Shown: piece after piece, positions 1 through 8,491 of the stretch
How the letters are laid out: each line of letters opens with the position of its first letter
Numbering within the stretch: the stretch's first letter is position 1
Origin: Euglena gracilis
Lineage: Eukaryota > Euglenozoa > Euglenophyceae > Euglenales > Euglenaceae
Assembly (NCBI GenBank): GCA_900893395.1
Contig: CAAHFI010492367.1
Coordinates: forward strand, 1-25,243
DNA length: 25,243 bases
Direction: 5' to 3'
The notes under the pieces: model-generated
Seen by the model: only the letters and a program-made list of their open reading frames with translations
What the model was told of the DNA's origin: nothing
Databases searched by the model: none
Position numbers and translations under genes: made by a program

Positions 1-117
1 CTTTCCAACCACCAGTAATCACGGCGGGAGTCCAGGGGATCTTCCACCAGGACCATTTGGAATTGCTGTGGTGGTGGCCTGTCCACGATCCAGGTTTCTG
101 GCGATTAGTAGTCGAAG

Positions 118-396
118 TCAGGTGCCACCCAGTCCCGAACCCATCCTTCGGGGACTGTCTGACTTGGTTACACTCGCTCTTTCTGCGAGGAACCACTGCA
201 GCTTCTCCCAGAATGTCCTGGGCAGAGTGGCTGGCCATATGAAGTAGTTCATCCATGGGTGATTGGCTGACACCTGCGGGGCATTCCCCGGGTGAAAGTC
301 AATAGGCATGTGATGCGCACATTCCACGCGGATTGTACGGGGTCGTAATACGGCCCCAAGCCAGACTTTCCAGGTTAACCCGTGGTTTTCGGCCAT
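118..396 (-). CDS. Hypothetical C-terminal segment of the minus-strand gene
   Basis: This 92-residue open frame is protein-like, with HGLTWKVWLGAVLRPRTIRV, CAHHMPIDFHPGNAP, SANHPWMNYFIWPATLP and FWEKLQWFLAERASV. It continues the reading of the minus-strand gene after a frame change upstream, where RLAAEEAGVRLPYLLETADR is visible at about 530-410. Past 118 another frame reads WIVDRPPPQQFQMVLVEDP to the window edge. It is rich in Trp and Pro and has no recognised domain. The gene evidently extends beyond the left edge. Confidence 0.4.
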   Translation of the reverse strand: MAENHGLTWKVWLGAVLRPRTIRVECAHHMPIDFHPGNAPQVSANHPWMNYFIWPATLPRTFWEKLQWFLAERASVTKSDSPRRMGSGLGGT

Positions 397-530
397 TGTT
401 GTAGGCTCCAGTGACCGTTTTTGACCTGGGTTTTGAACAAACGGAAAAGTATCTTTTCCCTGTCCGCTGTCTCCAAGAGGTAAGGTAATCTTACCCCTGC
501 TTCCTCAGCAGCGAGGCGTATAGCCCGATG

Positions 531-930
531 TCAATCTGCCACCCACGGGCCGTTCCCGTGTGGCGGTGATCGTCTAGCTTGAGGTTGGATTACTTGAAAA
601 ATTCCTTGTACTTTTTGTGCAAGGTAGAGTATTCCTCCAGTGGCTTCCGACCGCTTGGCACGATTGTGCGGACTGCGCCTTCCGCAGTCTGCCAGAAGGT
701 ACCTCGAAGGCAGTTGACGCAGAGCAGTCGTACCATCTCGCTCCGTGTAGTGAAAATTGTGCTTGTGGGTCCAACTGTCCACGCACTTGGCGCACACCAA
801 GGCGGCACAGTTGGGGACGTATACATCCTTGTGGAACTATTTCCGATCCACAGGATTGCACACGTGGACGATGGGTAATCCCAAGTCAGGTGCACTGTTG
901 TACATCTTGTGGCAGACAGTGCAAAGCCAC
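531..930 (-). CDS. Cys/His-rich end of unit A and unique downstream sequence
   Basis: On the minus strand this reads WLCTVCHKMYNSAPDLG, then HVCNPVDRK, then FHKDVYVPNCAALVCAKC and CVDSWTHKHNFHYTER at the unit end (739). Past 739 it leaves the duplication and continues with unique sequence (ADCGRRSPHNRAKRSEATGG, LYLAQKVQGIFQVIQPQ) to a stop at 531. Compared with unit B, this copy has 18 more codons between CTxC and FHKDV, which add a Cys and a His. The pattern of two CxxC pairs plus further Cys/His suggests a zinc-binding fold. I can name no family. Confidence 0.45.
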
Positions 931-2965
931 ACAAAACGGTCTTCCGTCGTTCTGTCGACGAGGAATTCCTCGCCGAAGTATTGGGCGAAAGCTGTTGGGA
1001 TCTGGAATTGTAAGAATTCCAGGTCACGTGCTGGTCAAAGGACCCTTTCTGAACAGTGGCTAAATCTATCGATGTCCTCAATTTGTGGTCGACCATCATA
1101 TACCTGTTTTTCAGGTCATGAGTGTCAGGATCATCCTGAGTGATCGCGTTCCAGTCGATGATAACTTCGTCTTCCGAATGTGTCTCGGCCGTGGAGGCGC
1201 GGGATTTTCCCTGCCCCTTGGGCTGAGGTTGCGGGTGTGAGGTTTTCCCACAGCCGGATGACGTGACGTGCGTGAATCCTTGTCCCGAGGGTGATCCCCG
1301 AGAAGAGGATGCCGCGCCCTGGCTGCCAGCACCACCACCGCCCTTCGGTGGGGGCTGGTCACCAGATTTTGGTGTGGGTGTGCAAGGTGCGGCGCCCGGG
1401 TATGATTTGGCCGGGGCCTTCGGGCTTCGGGTTTCCGAGCGTCCGGTGGCCGCCTGTCGGCGTTGCGCTTGCCCGCCCAGGTGCGTGGTGACGCTTGGGA
1501 CGGGGTCTTTTCCCCGACACCGAGCGTCGTTGACCTTCAGCAGGGGTTTCCCGAGCTGAGGGTCGCCCTACACGTTCCTTCGCGGCACCTGTGTATTTCC
1601 CAGGGGTAGCCGTGGGTAACGGTGTATGTGCAGGCGTGGCCGGCGCACTTCGCGCTGGCTGAGCCTGTGGTGGAGGCATGGGCGTCCGCTCAGCCTGTTT
1701 TTCAGGCGCCGGTGTCCGTGTGCCTTGACGCTTCCATCCTGTGATTGTGGCTGTGCCCTTAGGAGCGGGTTCATTCCGTGCCTCCCGTGGCACTGCTGGT
1801 GCTGGTACAGGTTCATCATGTACTGGCACGGTGGGTGTTGTCTCCACTGCCATTGCAGTCTGTTCGCCAGCCGTCCGTGTCGCTTCCGACACTGGCGGTG
1901 GCGCCGCCGTTGGGCGAGGTTCATCCTCCACCATGGCTGCAGTGTGAGGTGGTTCTTCCGCCGGCTTGGAAGTTTCTGCCTAAAATTGTAGAAGAACTGG
2001 CCGTAGTGCCACGTGGAGTGACAGGTGCGATCAGTGACCGCAAACCACCAAGTAAGTGTCCGCCCATCGAGGTGCGCCGCTCAGGTCCTTCACCGGAAGT
2101 GGGCTCCTCCGCTGACTCCTCTGTCGACGGGGTTTCCCCGGAAACAGGAAGCTTGGGGCTTAATACCTCGGGCGTGTGGGGTACTGTCTCCGGCGTGTTT
2201 TCCCGCGGAGGAGTTGGTACACCTGTCGTACTCAGTCAGGTAGGTGACAGTGGTACAAGTGTTTTTTGACCTGCTGGTGATCCTAGGCGCTGATCAGTTT
2301 CTGCCGCAGTGTCCTGGCATCACGACAGATGGGCTACGGGTTTCCCGTGCCGGAGTTTCCGCTGGCTGAGGTTCATCCCCGGCCATTGGAACCGCTTCCT
2401 CCTCCTCCTCCGCTTCCGGAGGGGATTCGGTTGTCTGTAGCTGAGCTGCAGACCGCGGGTCTTTTCCGCTTCTGTAGCATCCTTGTGCATCTGTCAGGCG
2501 GTAAAAGCTTATACTATCACTCCTGTCAGAGTTGGGGTATAGGGGCGGCAATGACGCTCTTACGCAGAGGTTCTGGCTCGTCCTCGCTGAATATGCGGAG
2601 GTCTTCCCACTGCATTCGACGGTTCTAGCTCATGCCGTATTCTCCTGTGTCTTCCAGGAAAGCGGGCAGCGGCAAAGCGTAACGGGGCTGTTTTTCCGCG
2701 TTTTCCGCGAAAAAAAGCTTGGAAGTCCTCCCAGATCAGGATATTCCCGAACTGAGTGTCGAGGTGCTCCCGGAGACCAATTTCGGCCTCCTGCCAGTCC
2801 GGCTGCAGGTTCATCCTGCGTCGGTCTGGGTCATTCGGCCTGGCGTCTTCCTGGGTGTTTCCCCGAGGTAACCACTTTCTGTGAATAATCACATCAGCGG
2901 TCATGCATTCCAGGAAATAGATATAAACCTCCAGGACGTAGGTAGTCCACGCCCTGTGCCAGTAT
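739..2965 (-). repeat. Tandem duplication, unit A (about 2.2 kb)
   Basis: Unit A is the left-hand copy and follows unit B directly on the minus strand. Both copies share the cgctccgtgtagtg end (739 and 2,966) and the gccctgtgccagt end (about 2,963 and 5,168), which fixes the borders to a few bases. It holds the same blocks in the same order as unit B. Differences include 54 additional bases (18 codons) in the Cys-rich block near 850-905 and a shorter spacer near 1,040-1,070. The close similarity, including in low-complexity linkers, suggests a recent duplication or copy-to-copy homogenisation. An assembly artefact is less likely because single-base differences are spread throughout. Confidence 0.9.
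1359..1934 (-). CDS. Pro/Ala/Thr-rich linker of unit A
   Basis: This 191-residue open frame is dominated by Pro, Ala, Thr, Glu and Arg, with repeated TPTVP, PAPAVP and TPAPEK-like motifs. No hydrophobic core is visible, so it is probably a disordered linker. The corresponding stretch of unit B (about 4,130-3,560) has nearly the same sequence, and the frame 3,878-2,901 begins in it. Downstream the unit continues to the EDEFIINW-type block and then the Cys-rich end. Low-complexity sequence of this kind can stay open in more than one frame by composition, so the exact frame is less certain than the existence of the linker. Confidence 0.45.
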   Translation of the reverse strand: MVEDEPRPTAAPPPVSEATRTAGEQTAMAVETTPTVPVHDEPVPAPAVPREARNEPAPKGTATITGWKRQGTRTPAPEKQAERTPMPPPQAQPARSAPATPAHTPLPTATPGKYTGAAKERVGRPSARETPAEGQRRSVSGKRPRPKRHHAPGRASATPTGGHRTLGNPKPEGPGQIIPGRRTLHTHTKIW

Positions 2966-3105
2966 CGCTCCGTGTAGTGAAAATTGTGCTTGTGGGTCCA
3001 ACTGTCCACGCACTTGGCGCACACCAAGGCGGCACAGTTGGGGACGTATACATCCTTGTGGAACGATTTAAGATCCACAGGACTGCACTCAGTGCAAAGC
3101 CACAC
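2560..3105 (-). CDS. Hypothetical protein spanning the junction of units B and A
   Basis: This 181-residue open frame crosses the tandem junction. Residues about 1-45 are the Cys/His-rich end of unit B (CTEC, then FHKDVYVPNCAALVCAKC and CVDSWTHKHNFHYTER). From about residue 47 it continues with the start of unit A (WHRAW, ALEVYIYF-type block, IHRKWLPRG, RPNDPDRRRMNLQPDW, LREHLDTQFGNILIWEDFQ). Four to five Cys plus four His in about 45 residues suggest a zinc-binding module, but the spacing fits no class I can name. The last 30 residues (Arg-rich) look like an out-of-frame tail. The start codon is not reliable, because protein-like sequence continues upstream in another frame. Function unknown. 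Confidence 0.55.
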   Translation of the reverse strand: MWLCTECSPVDLKSFHKDVYVPNCAALVCAKCVDSWTHKHNFHYTERYWHRAWTTYVLEVYIYFLECMTADVIIHRKWLPRGNTQEDARPNDPDRRRMNLQPDWQEAEIGLREHLDTQFGNILIWEDFQAFFRGKRGKTAPLRFAAARFPGRHRRIRHELEPSNAVGRPPHIQRGRARTSA

Positions 3106-5168
3106 AAATCGGTCTTCCGTCGTTCTGTTGACGAGGAATTCCTCGCCGAGGTATTGGGCAAAAACCCTTGGGATATGGAATTGTAATAATTCCAGGTCAC
3201 GTGCTGGTCAAAGGACCATTTTCGGCCCTGACAGAACAGTGGCTCAATCCATCGATTGAGACATTGATTTGTCCTCAATCTGTGGTCGACCATCATGCAC
3301 CTGTTTTTCAGGTCATGAGTCTCAGGATCATCCTGAGTGATCGCGTTCCAGTTGATGATAAATTCGTCTTCCGAAAGTGTGTCGGCCGTGGAGGCGCGGG
3401 ATTTTCCCTGCCCCTTGGGCTGAGGTTTCGGCTGTGACGTTTTCCCATTGCCGTATGACGTGACGTGCGTGAATCCTTGTCCCGAGGTTGATCCCCGAGA
3501 AGGGGATGCCGCGCCCTGGCTGCCAGTACCATCACCGCCTTTCGGTGGGGGCTGGTCACCAGATTTTGGTGTAGGTGTGCAAGGTGCGGCGCCCGGGATT
3601 GATTTGGCCGGGGCCTTCGGGCTTCGGGTTTCCGGAGTGTCCGATGGCCGCCTGTCGGCGTCGCGCTTGCCTGCCCAGGTGCGTGGTGACGCTTGGGACG
3701 GGGGTCTGTTCCCCGAAACCGAGCGTCGCTGACCTTCAGCAGGGGTTTCCCGAGCTGAGGGTCGCCCTACACGTTCCTTCACGGCACCCGTGGATTTCCC
3801 AGGGGTAGCCGTTGGGAACGGCGTAGGTGCAGGCGTGGCCGGCGCACTTCGCGCTGGCTGAGCCTGTGGTGGAGGCATGGGCGTCCGTTCAGCCTGTTTT
3901 TCAGGCGCCGGTGTCTGTGTGCCTTGAAGCTTCTATCCTGTGATTGTGGCTGTGCCCTTAGGAGCGGGTTCATTCCGTGCCTCCCGTGGCACTGCTGGTG
4001 CTGGTACAGGTTCATCATGTACTGGCACGGTGGGTGTTGTCTCCACTGCCATTGCAGTCTGTTCGCCAGCCGTCCGTGTCGCTTCCGACACTGGCGGTGG
4101 CGCCGCCGTTGGGGCGGTTCATCCTCCACCATTGCTGCAGTGTGACGTGGTTCTTCCGCCGGCTTGGAAGTTTCCGCCGCAACTGTGGAAGAACTGGCCG
4201 CAGTGCCACGTGCAGTTTCAACGGCGATCAGTGACCGCAAACCACCAAGTACGTGTCCAAGCGATGTGCACCGCTCAGGTCCTTCACCGGAAGTGGGCTC
4301 CTCCGCTGGCTCCTCTGTCGACGGGGTTTTCCCTGGAAACAGGAAGCTTGAGGCTTAATACCTCGGGCGTGTGGGGTACTGTCTCCGGCGGGTTTTCCCG
4401 CGGAGGAGTTGGTACACCTGTCGTACTCAGTAAGGTAGGTGACAGTTGTACAGGTGTTTTTTAACCTGCTGGTGATCCTGGGCGCTTAGCAGTTTATGCC
4501 ACAGTGTCCGGCATCACGACAGATGGGCTACGGGTTTCCCGTGCCGGAGTTTCCGCTGGCTGAGGTTCATCCCCGGCCATTGGAACTGCTTCCTCATCCT
4601 CCTCCGCTTCCGGAGGGGATTCGGTTGTCTGTAGCTGAGCTGCAGAGCGCGGGTCTTTTCCGCTTCTGTAGCATCCTTGGCATCTGTCAGGCGGTAAAAG
4701 CTTATACTTTCACTTCTGTCAGAGTTGGGGTATGGGGGCGGCCATGACGCTCTTACCCAGCTTCCGGGTAGAGGTTCTGGCTCTTCCTCGCTGATCATGC
4801 AGAGGTCTTCCCACTGCATTCGACGGTTCTAGCTCATGCCGTATTCTCCTGTGTCTTCCATGAAAGCAGGCAGCGGCAGAGCATAACGTGGCTGTTTTTC
4901 CGCGTTTGCCGCGAAAAACAACTTTGGAAGTCCTCCCAGATCAGGATATTCCCGAACTGAGTGTCGAGGTGCTCCCGGAGACCGATTTCGGCCTCCTGCC
5001 AGTCCGGATGCAGGTTCATCCTGCGTCGGTCTGGGTCATTCGGCCTGGCGTCTTCCTCGATGTATCCCCGAGGTAACCACTTTCTGTGAATATTCACATC
5101 AGCGGTCATGCATTCCAGGAAATAGATATAAACCTCCAGGGCGTAGGTAATCCACGCCCTGTGCCAGT
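2966..5168 (-). repeat. Tandem duplication, unit B (about 2.2 kb)
   Basis: Unit B is the right-hand copy of a direct duplication. In minus-strand order it contains a folded-looking block (ALEVYIYFLECMTADV, RPNDPDRRRMNLHPDW, LREHLDTQFGNILIWEDFQ), a block around SDRSESISFYRLTDAK, a long Pro/Ala/Thr/Glu-rich linker (about 4,650-3,450), EDEFIINWNAITQDDPE at about 3,390-3,340, and a Cys/His-rich end (FHKDVYVPNCAALVCAKC then CVDSWTHKHNFHYTER) finishing at 2,966. It is highly similar to unit A along its whole length, well above 90% by eye, apart from a few indels. The Cys-rich end passes straight into the WHRAW start of unit A in one frame, so the duplication joined the two units in frame. Confidence 0.9.
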
Positions 5169-5211
5169 GTTGTTGCTGCTGAAATTTTTTCTGCCGGTGA
5201 TGTTTCAGCAC
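4834..5211 (-). CDS. Hypothetical protein, first block of unit B
   Basis: This 125-residue open frame begins with a Lys/Gln-rich stretch (KKFQQQQ), then the conserved block that opens each unit: HWHRAWITYALEVYIYF, ECMTADVNIHRKWLPRG, RPNDPDRRRMNLHPDW, EIGLREHLDTQFGNILIW. The block looks like a compact alpha/beta segment of about 85 residues. The last 25 residues differ from what unit A shows at the same place, so the frame probably changes near 4,915. The same block occurs at about 2,960-2,700 in unit A with only a few substitutions. No catalytic motif was recognised. Confidence 0.5.
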   Translation of the reverse strand: MLKHHRQKKFQQQQHWHRAWITYALEVYIYFLECMTADVNIHRKWLPRGYIEEDARPNDPDRRRMNLHPDWQEAEIGLREHLDTQFGNILIWEDFQSCFSRQTRKNSHVMLCRCLLSWKTQENTA

Positions 5212-5606
5212 CTTTCGGTCTTGCGTTCAGATCTGGGGATTCCGGCACTGATGCAGGAGAAATATCCCGGTCGTCTGGCTGCCGGCATTCTCGGCAGTCG
5301 GAGGCCGTTTTCCGCGTTCTCTGAAACCACCGAAGTCAACAATGTGTACTTCTTTGCAAAACTGGCATTCCAGTTTGTACCGCTGGCGGTACGCGAGGTC
5401 GACGTCCAGGACCTTGAACAGCGTGCTATACATGCTGTCCAAGTGGTTTGCAGATTGCATGTGAACATTACCGCCTCATGCTTCTGGGGTTTCTCCGGCA
5501 GGTGGTAATATTTACACTGGATTCCCGGTGCTCCGACGGAATACATGTGCGTGAATATTTCCTTCAACTGTGCGACGAACGTTTCGTCGTCGGCACATGT
5601 ATTCAT
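5205..5606 (-). CDS. Cys/His-containing segment upstream of the duplicated units
   Basis: The first half of this frame is protein-like: MNTCADDETFVAQLKEIFTH, then CKYYHLPEKPQKHEAVMFTC. Past about 5,450 a different frame (5,460-5,227) reads better, with SMYSTLFKVLDVDLAYRQRY and LECQFCKEVHIVDFGGF. The CxxC pair (CQFC) together with the CKYYH and TC residues suggests a metal-binding segment, but I can name no zinc-finger class. It lies directly before unit B; a short QQQQ run (5,165-5,185) marks the junction. The layout, a Cys-rich block before a conserved WHRAW block, resembles the end of units A and B, so it may be a diverged relative of that block. Function unknown. Confidence 0.4.
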   Translation of the reverse strand: MNTCADDETFVAQLKEIFTHMYSVGAPGIQCKYYHLPEKPQKHEAVMFTCNLQTTWTACIARCSRSWTSTSRTASGTNWNASFAKKYTLLTSVVSENAENGLRLPRMPAARRPGYFSCISAGIPRSERKTERC

Positions 5607-5900
5607 ACAGTCGATGTCCGTCAGACCGTTTCGGTCGGTAAAAATGCCGACGTTCTGGCAGGGGTATCACAACCAGAACCACAGCTCACAGAAACCAGAC
5701 GTCCGGTCCAGGACGACTTCATCCGAATGAGAGTGTCCTTCAAACCCATGAAGTTCGGCACTGTAGAAAAAACGTTTGCAGTGATCGTACGTGTGATGGT
5801 GCACCACTTGGAGCACCGCTTCCGGTGTTCGGTGGATCACGTTGCCTGCACGTGTATATTTCTGGAGATCTTCGTCGATTTTCGACCAGATATCCTCAAG

Positions 5901-6332
5901 TTAATCGAATACCACCGCAACGTCGTAATCCTTCTTTTTCGAAGGTTCGGCGGCTTTTCTGCCTTTTCCTGCTGGGGGTCCGGCAGATTTTCTGCCTTTG
6001 CCTGGAGCTGGCCATGCAGCTTTTCCGCCTTTGCCAGGTGGGGCTTTCCCACCTTTCTCCTGGCCTTTTCCTTTCCCCTTACCCTTGCCTCTCCCTTTAC
6101 CCTTGAGGTTGCCCAACCATTCGATCGTGGGCCAATACTCCCAGTAGGCCTCTTCAGCAGTAAGAACAGGCCGAGTCACGGATTCCGTGCTTGGCGTCCG
6201 AGCAAATTCCTGCTCAGCGTCACCACGATTCGAGTAAACTGGTGCGACTGGGGGTGGCCGGGTTTCCCGACGTGCCCGTTCTGCGGTCACATCTGGCGCT
6301 GGCGAGGCTTCCTCGTCAGCGTCGACATGCAT
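5901..6332 (-). CDS. Basic GKGKG-linker segment of the minus-strand gene
   Basis: This 143-residue open frame begins with an acidic, Pro-rich stretch (MHVDADEEASPAPDV). It continues through EEAYWEYWPTIEWLGNLKG into about 60 residues dominated by Lys, Gly, Pro and Ala: GKGRGKGKGKGKG followed by imperfect GKGGKA/GKGRKA repeats. It ends KKKDYDVAVVFD. The linker is strongly basic and probably disordered, as in nucleic-acid-binding or linker regions. The same frame past the end reads LEDIWSKIDEDLQKY and further protein-like sequence to about 5,500, so the ORF end is probably an interruption rather than the natural C-terminus. Similar GKGKG linkers are common in dinoflagellate proteins and in their retroelement polyproteins, and one also occurs in the Gag at 8,906-9,313. 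Role unknown. Confidence 0.5.
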   Translation of the reverse strand: MHVDADEEASPAPDVTAERARRETRPPPVAPVYSNRGDAEQEFARTPSTESVTRPVLTAEEAYWEYWPTIEWLGNLKGKGRGKGKGKGKGQEKGGKAPPGKGGKAAWPAPGKGRKSAGPPAGKGRKAAEPSKKKDYDVAVVFD

Positions 6333-6774
6333 CGCCGCGGGCGGATTTTCTGACTTAGGCGAGCGGCGCTGTGGCTGCGGCGTCAGATTTTCCTGGCCGC
6401 GGTCACGCTTGCCGGCGGCAAAGCTTGTGGGTCGTGCCTATGGCGCTTCCACCACAGCAACATCACGCTGTCGCGCTGGTTGACTTGATAGTGATGGATC
6501 TGGGAATCCGGTGAGAGCCGTCACAGCAGCATCACACTGCTGGCGCTCTTCCACCGTCATTTCCGCCCGGGCAGGGTATCCCTGTCCTGCGCAAACAGGG
6601 GGTTGACATGCTATTTGTCTCTGGATCGTCACAGCATATTCATACTGTTGACGTTCCTCCTCGGTATCGAACGGCAGGCCGGTCCATGGGTTGACGAGTT
6701 CATCCCGTGCCTGAGGGACTGGTGCCGCACGAGGCGCTGCCGCGTGTTCCCGCGGACGGATGCTCCGGGCTCTG

Positions 6775-7545
6775 TCAGACGGCCCTCCCGGTTTCCCTCC
6801 CTGTGGCGTCTTGGTATAGGGTCAGGTATGGTAGGGTGGTTTTGAGGTGGATACACGTATTGATCTCGTGGCACTGGTGCCTCCTGGTTATAATCCCCAG
6901 AGACGGTGTACTGAAACACATGATCCTGCTCGAAATGATCCCGCCGGGGCAGCGCTCAGAGGACCGAAAAATACTTTGTTTCACGCGTGGGTATTCACTC
7001 CTGACAGGTGCTTCCCCTGTTTCTTCCACGGGTATTCGGGGGGAGTGAGCACGAAAATGTGCAGTGTAAGTGCCAACTGGTGGTACTTGCCGTGCTACCT
7101 GTGGCAGGACTTCCACGCCCAGGTCACGCATGGTAATGTCCGCCGCGAATCCCGACGTGTCCGGGTCGGTGTAATACACCAAACCGGTCATCATCTCCTG
7201 GGCGCACATACACCACGGGGCTGGAGCGGTGTTCGTGACGGTCAAAATTTGACGACAGTGGTCATCCCACAACACCTGTATGAGGTGGTCTGGTTGCGGG
7301 TTTGCGCTCATACGCATCACCCGGTTCATCGTCTCCGCCGTGCGGTGGATCTGAGATGGCTGAGATGGCCGCGCTTCTGCGGGCATCTGAGTCATCCTGC
7401 TACTGCTGGTGGCTTCAGGGTTTCCCTGAGTCGCAGTCTGTGCAGGTGGCTGCGTACCGTATCGATACACATATTGGTCAGGTTGAGGGTGAGTGGTAGG
7501 GTGGTAAGGCGGTCCTCCGCCTGGCTCCCTTCCACCAGGCAGCAT
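6775..7545 (-). CDS. Hypothetical protein, N-terminal part of the minus-strand gene
   Basis: This is a 256-residue open frame starting with MLPGGREPGGGPPYHP. The frame is open back to a stop near 7,622, so 7,545 is the first ATG available. The first 70 residues or so are Pro/Gln/Thr-rich and look disordered. Residues about 75-180 look folded, with LIQVLWDDHCRQILTVTN, WCMCAQEMMTGLVYY and GFAADITMRDLGVEVLP. The last 80 residues look less natural, and another frame at 6,919-6,629 (MFQYTVSGDYNQEAPVP) reads better there, so the true product probably changes frame near 6,900. A DQYVY stretch occurs both near the N-terminus and in the continuing frame. No signal peptide, membrane segment or known domain was recognised. 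Function unknown. Confidence 0.5.
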   Translation of the reverse strand: MLPGGREPGGGPPYHPTTHPQPDQYVYRYGTQPPAQTATQGNPEATSSSRMTQMPAEARPSQPSQIHRTAETMNRVMRMSANPQPDHLIQVLWDDHCRQILTVTNTAPAPWCMCAQEMMTGLVYYTDPDTSGFAADITMRDLGVEVLPQVARQVPPVGTYTAHFRAHSPRIPVEETGEAPVRSEYPRVKQSIFRSSERCPGGIISSRIMCFSTPSLGIITRRHQCHEINTCIHLKTTLPYLTLYQDATGRETGRAV

Positions 7546-7559
7546 GATACCGCCCTGGG

Positions 7560-8491
7560 TTGATACGGTGGGATGGTTAGGTTGTTTGTTGGTTGTGAAG
7601 TGATAAGGGTAACCGCTTGACTATTGTCTGGTTAAAAAAAAATCTGCGGAAAGAAAAAATGATAAGAATCAATGACTGAGGAAAAGAAAACAACAACGGT
7701 TTCCCGTGCGTTCTCAAAAACTTGTCATGGAAACATGAAAAGTTATGCTTTTTGTTCCACAGCTTCCAACCTTGCTGGAAATACGCAATGAAAAGGTGGC
7801 TTTGGCTACCTTCCGCCCCCCCTGACCTCCCTGGGCAGTGGGTGAAAGAGACCACCTTTGCTCATTGAAGAAAAGTGCACGAACCTTCACTCACTACTGG
7901 GCCATGTGTGCTTTATGGTGGGGGCCTTCCACAAAGGTGTATGCGCCAACGCCCCCCCCCCAATCAACCGCCCAACCACACCTACCCATTCCTACTGTGA
8001 CGTAGCGGACTTGTTTTGTACGTACGTTACCTTTGCACACAGGCTGGTCTTGGTGCTTTGTCACACAATGTGTTTTATGCTTGCTGAAGTGTTTTGGTGA
8101 AAGCGACCGAAGGAGGACTTGGAAAAAGGTCGAGAGAGAGGAGAGTTCAAAAAGAGAAGGATCCTACGCAAGCTGAGTCCAAGAAGAAGGACATAAAGCT
8201 TTACAATTAGAGAGGCATCCTCAACCTCGACTTGCTGTCCTATCCTATCCGTGGTCGTCGCTGTCGTCGGAAGTCGTCGGAGGAACGACATCGCCGAGAA
8301 CAACAAGAGGAGGAGTGCTGCTCTGACCTTCCCTCTGACCGTCTGACTGGTCCCGGTCTGACCCACTCCTTTGTGGTCGGCCTCCAGTCAAAGCTTTTTA
8401 CTAAGGCCAGCCGGACAAAGCCCACCCCCAGGCACAAAGAAAGAGAACCCTCTCAAGTGTGAAACGCCATAGCGTGAGCCTGTGAGCCGCC
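7560..8491. other. No convincing gene; possible leader of the Ty3-type element
   Basis: This stretch separates the minus-strand gene from the Gag at 8,492. It holds A-rich and purine-rich runs (7,634-7,700), a run of ten C (7,952-7,961) and a short GTCGTCG-rich stretch (8,245-8,285). Open frames here (for example 7,855-7,577 minus and 8,232-8,462 plus) show no protein-like conservation. The position fits a 5' leader of the retroelement. I could not find an LTR, because no long direct copy of this sequence was seen downstream of integrase. Confidence 0.4.

Larger units (their letters stand above)
1..7545 (-). pseudogene. Unrecognised large multi-segment protein gene, decayed or error-laden, runs off the left edge
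   Basis: Protein-like sequence can be followed on the minus strand from an ATG at 7,545 to the window edge, changing frame or meeting stops several times. Order from the N-terminus: a Pro/Gln-rich segment, a folded-looking segment with LVYYTDPDTSGFAADITM, a basic GKGKG linker, a Cys-rich segment, then two tandem copies of a unit with acidic, Pro/Ala/Thr-rich and Cys/His-rich parts, and a tail containing RLPYLLETADREKILFRLFK. I recognise no family and see no polymerase, protease, integrase, kinase or transport motif. The breaks are small frame changes without removed sequence between them, so they look more like decay or sequencing error than introns. Composition is clearly more GC-rich than in the neighbouring elements. 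It could be a host gene, a multicopy family member or a relic of an unclassified element. That it is coding-derived: about 0.7. Function: unknown. Confidence 0.55.

Noticed and set aside
739-5168. Two 2.2-kb units considered as the LTRs of a large element
   Set aside because: They touch each other with no interior, contain protein-coding blocks, and lack TG...CA ends and a target duplication.
7577-7855. Minus-strand ORF of 92 residues just upstream of the large minus gene
   Set aside because: Phe/Ser-rich composition from an A-rich plus strand; no domain and no link to the gene at 7,545.
7860-8491. 5' LTR and primer site of the Ty3-type fossil (for example tggtgaaagcgacc near 8,095)
   Set aside because: No direct copy downstream of integrase was found, and the preceding bases do not end in CA.
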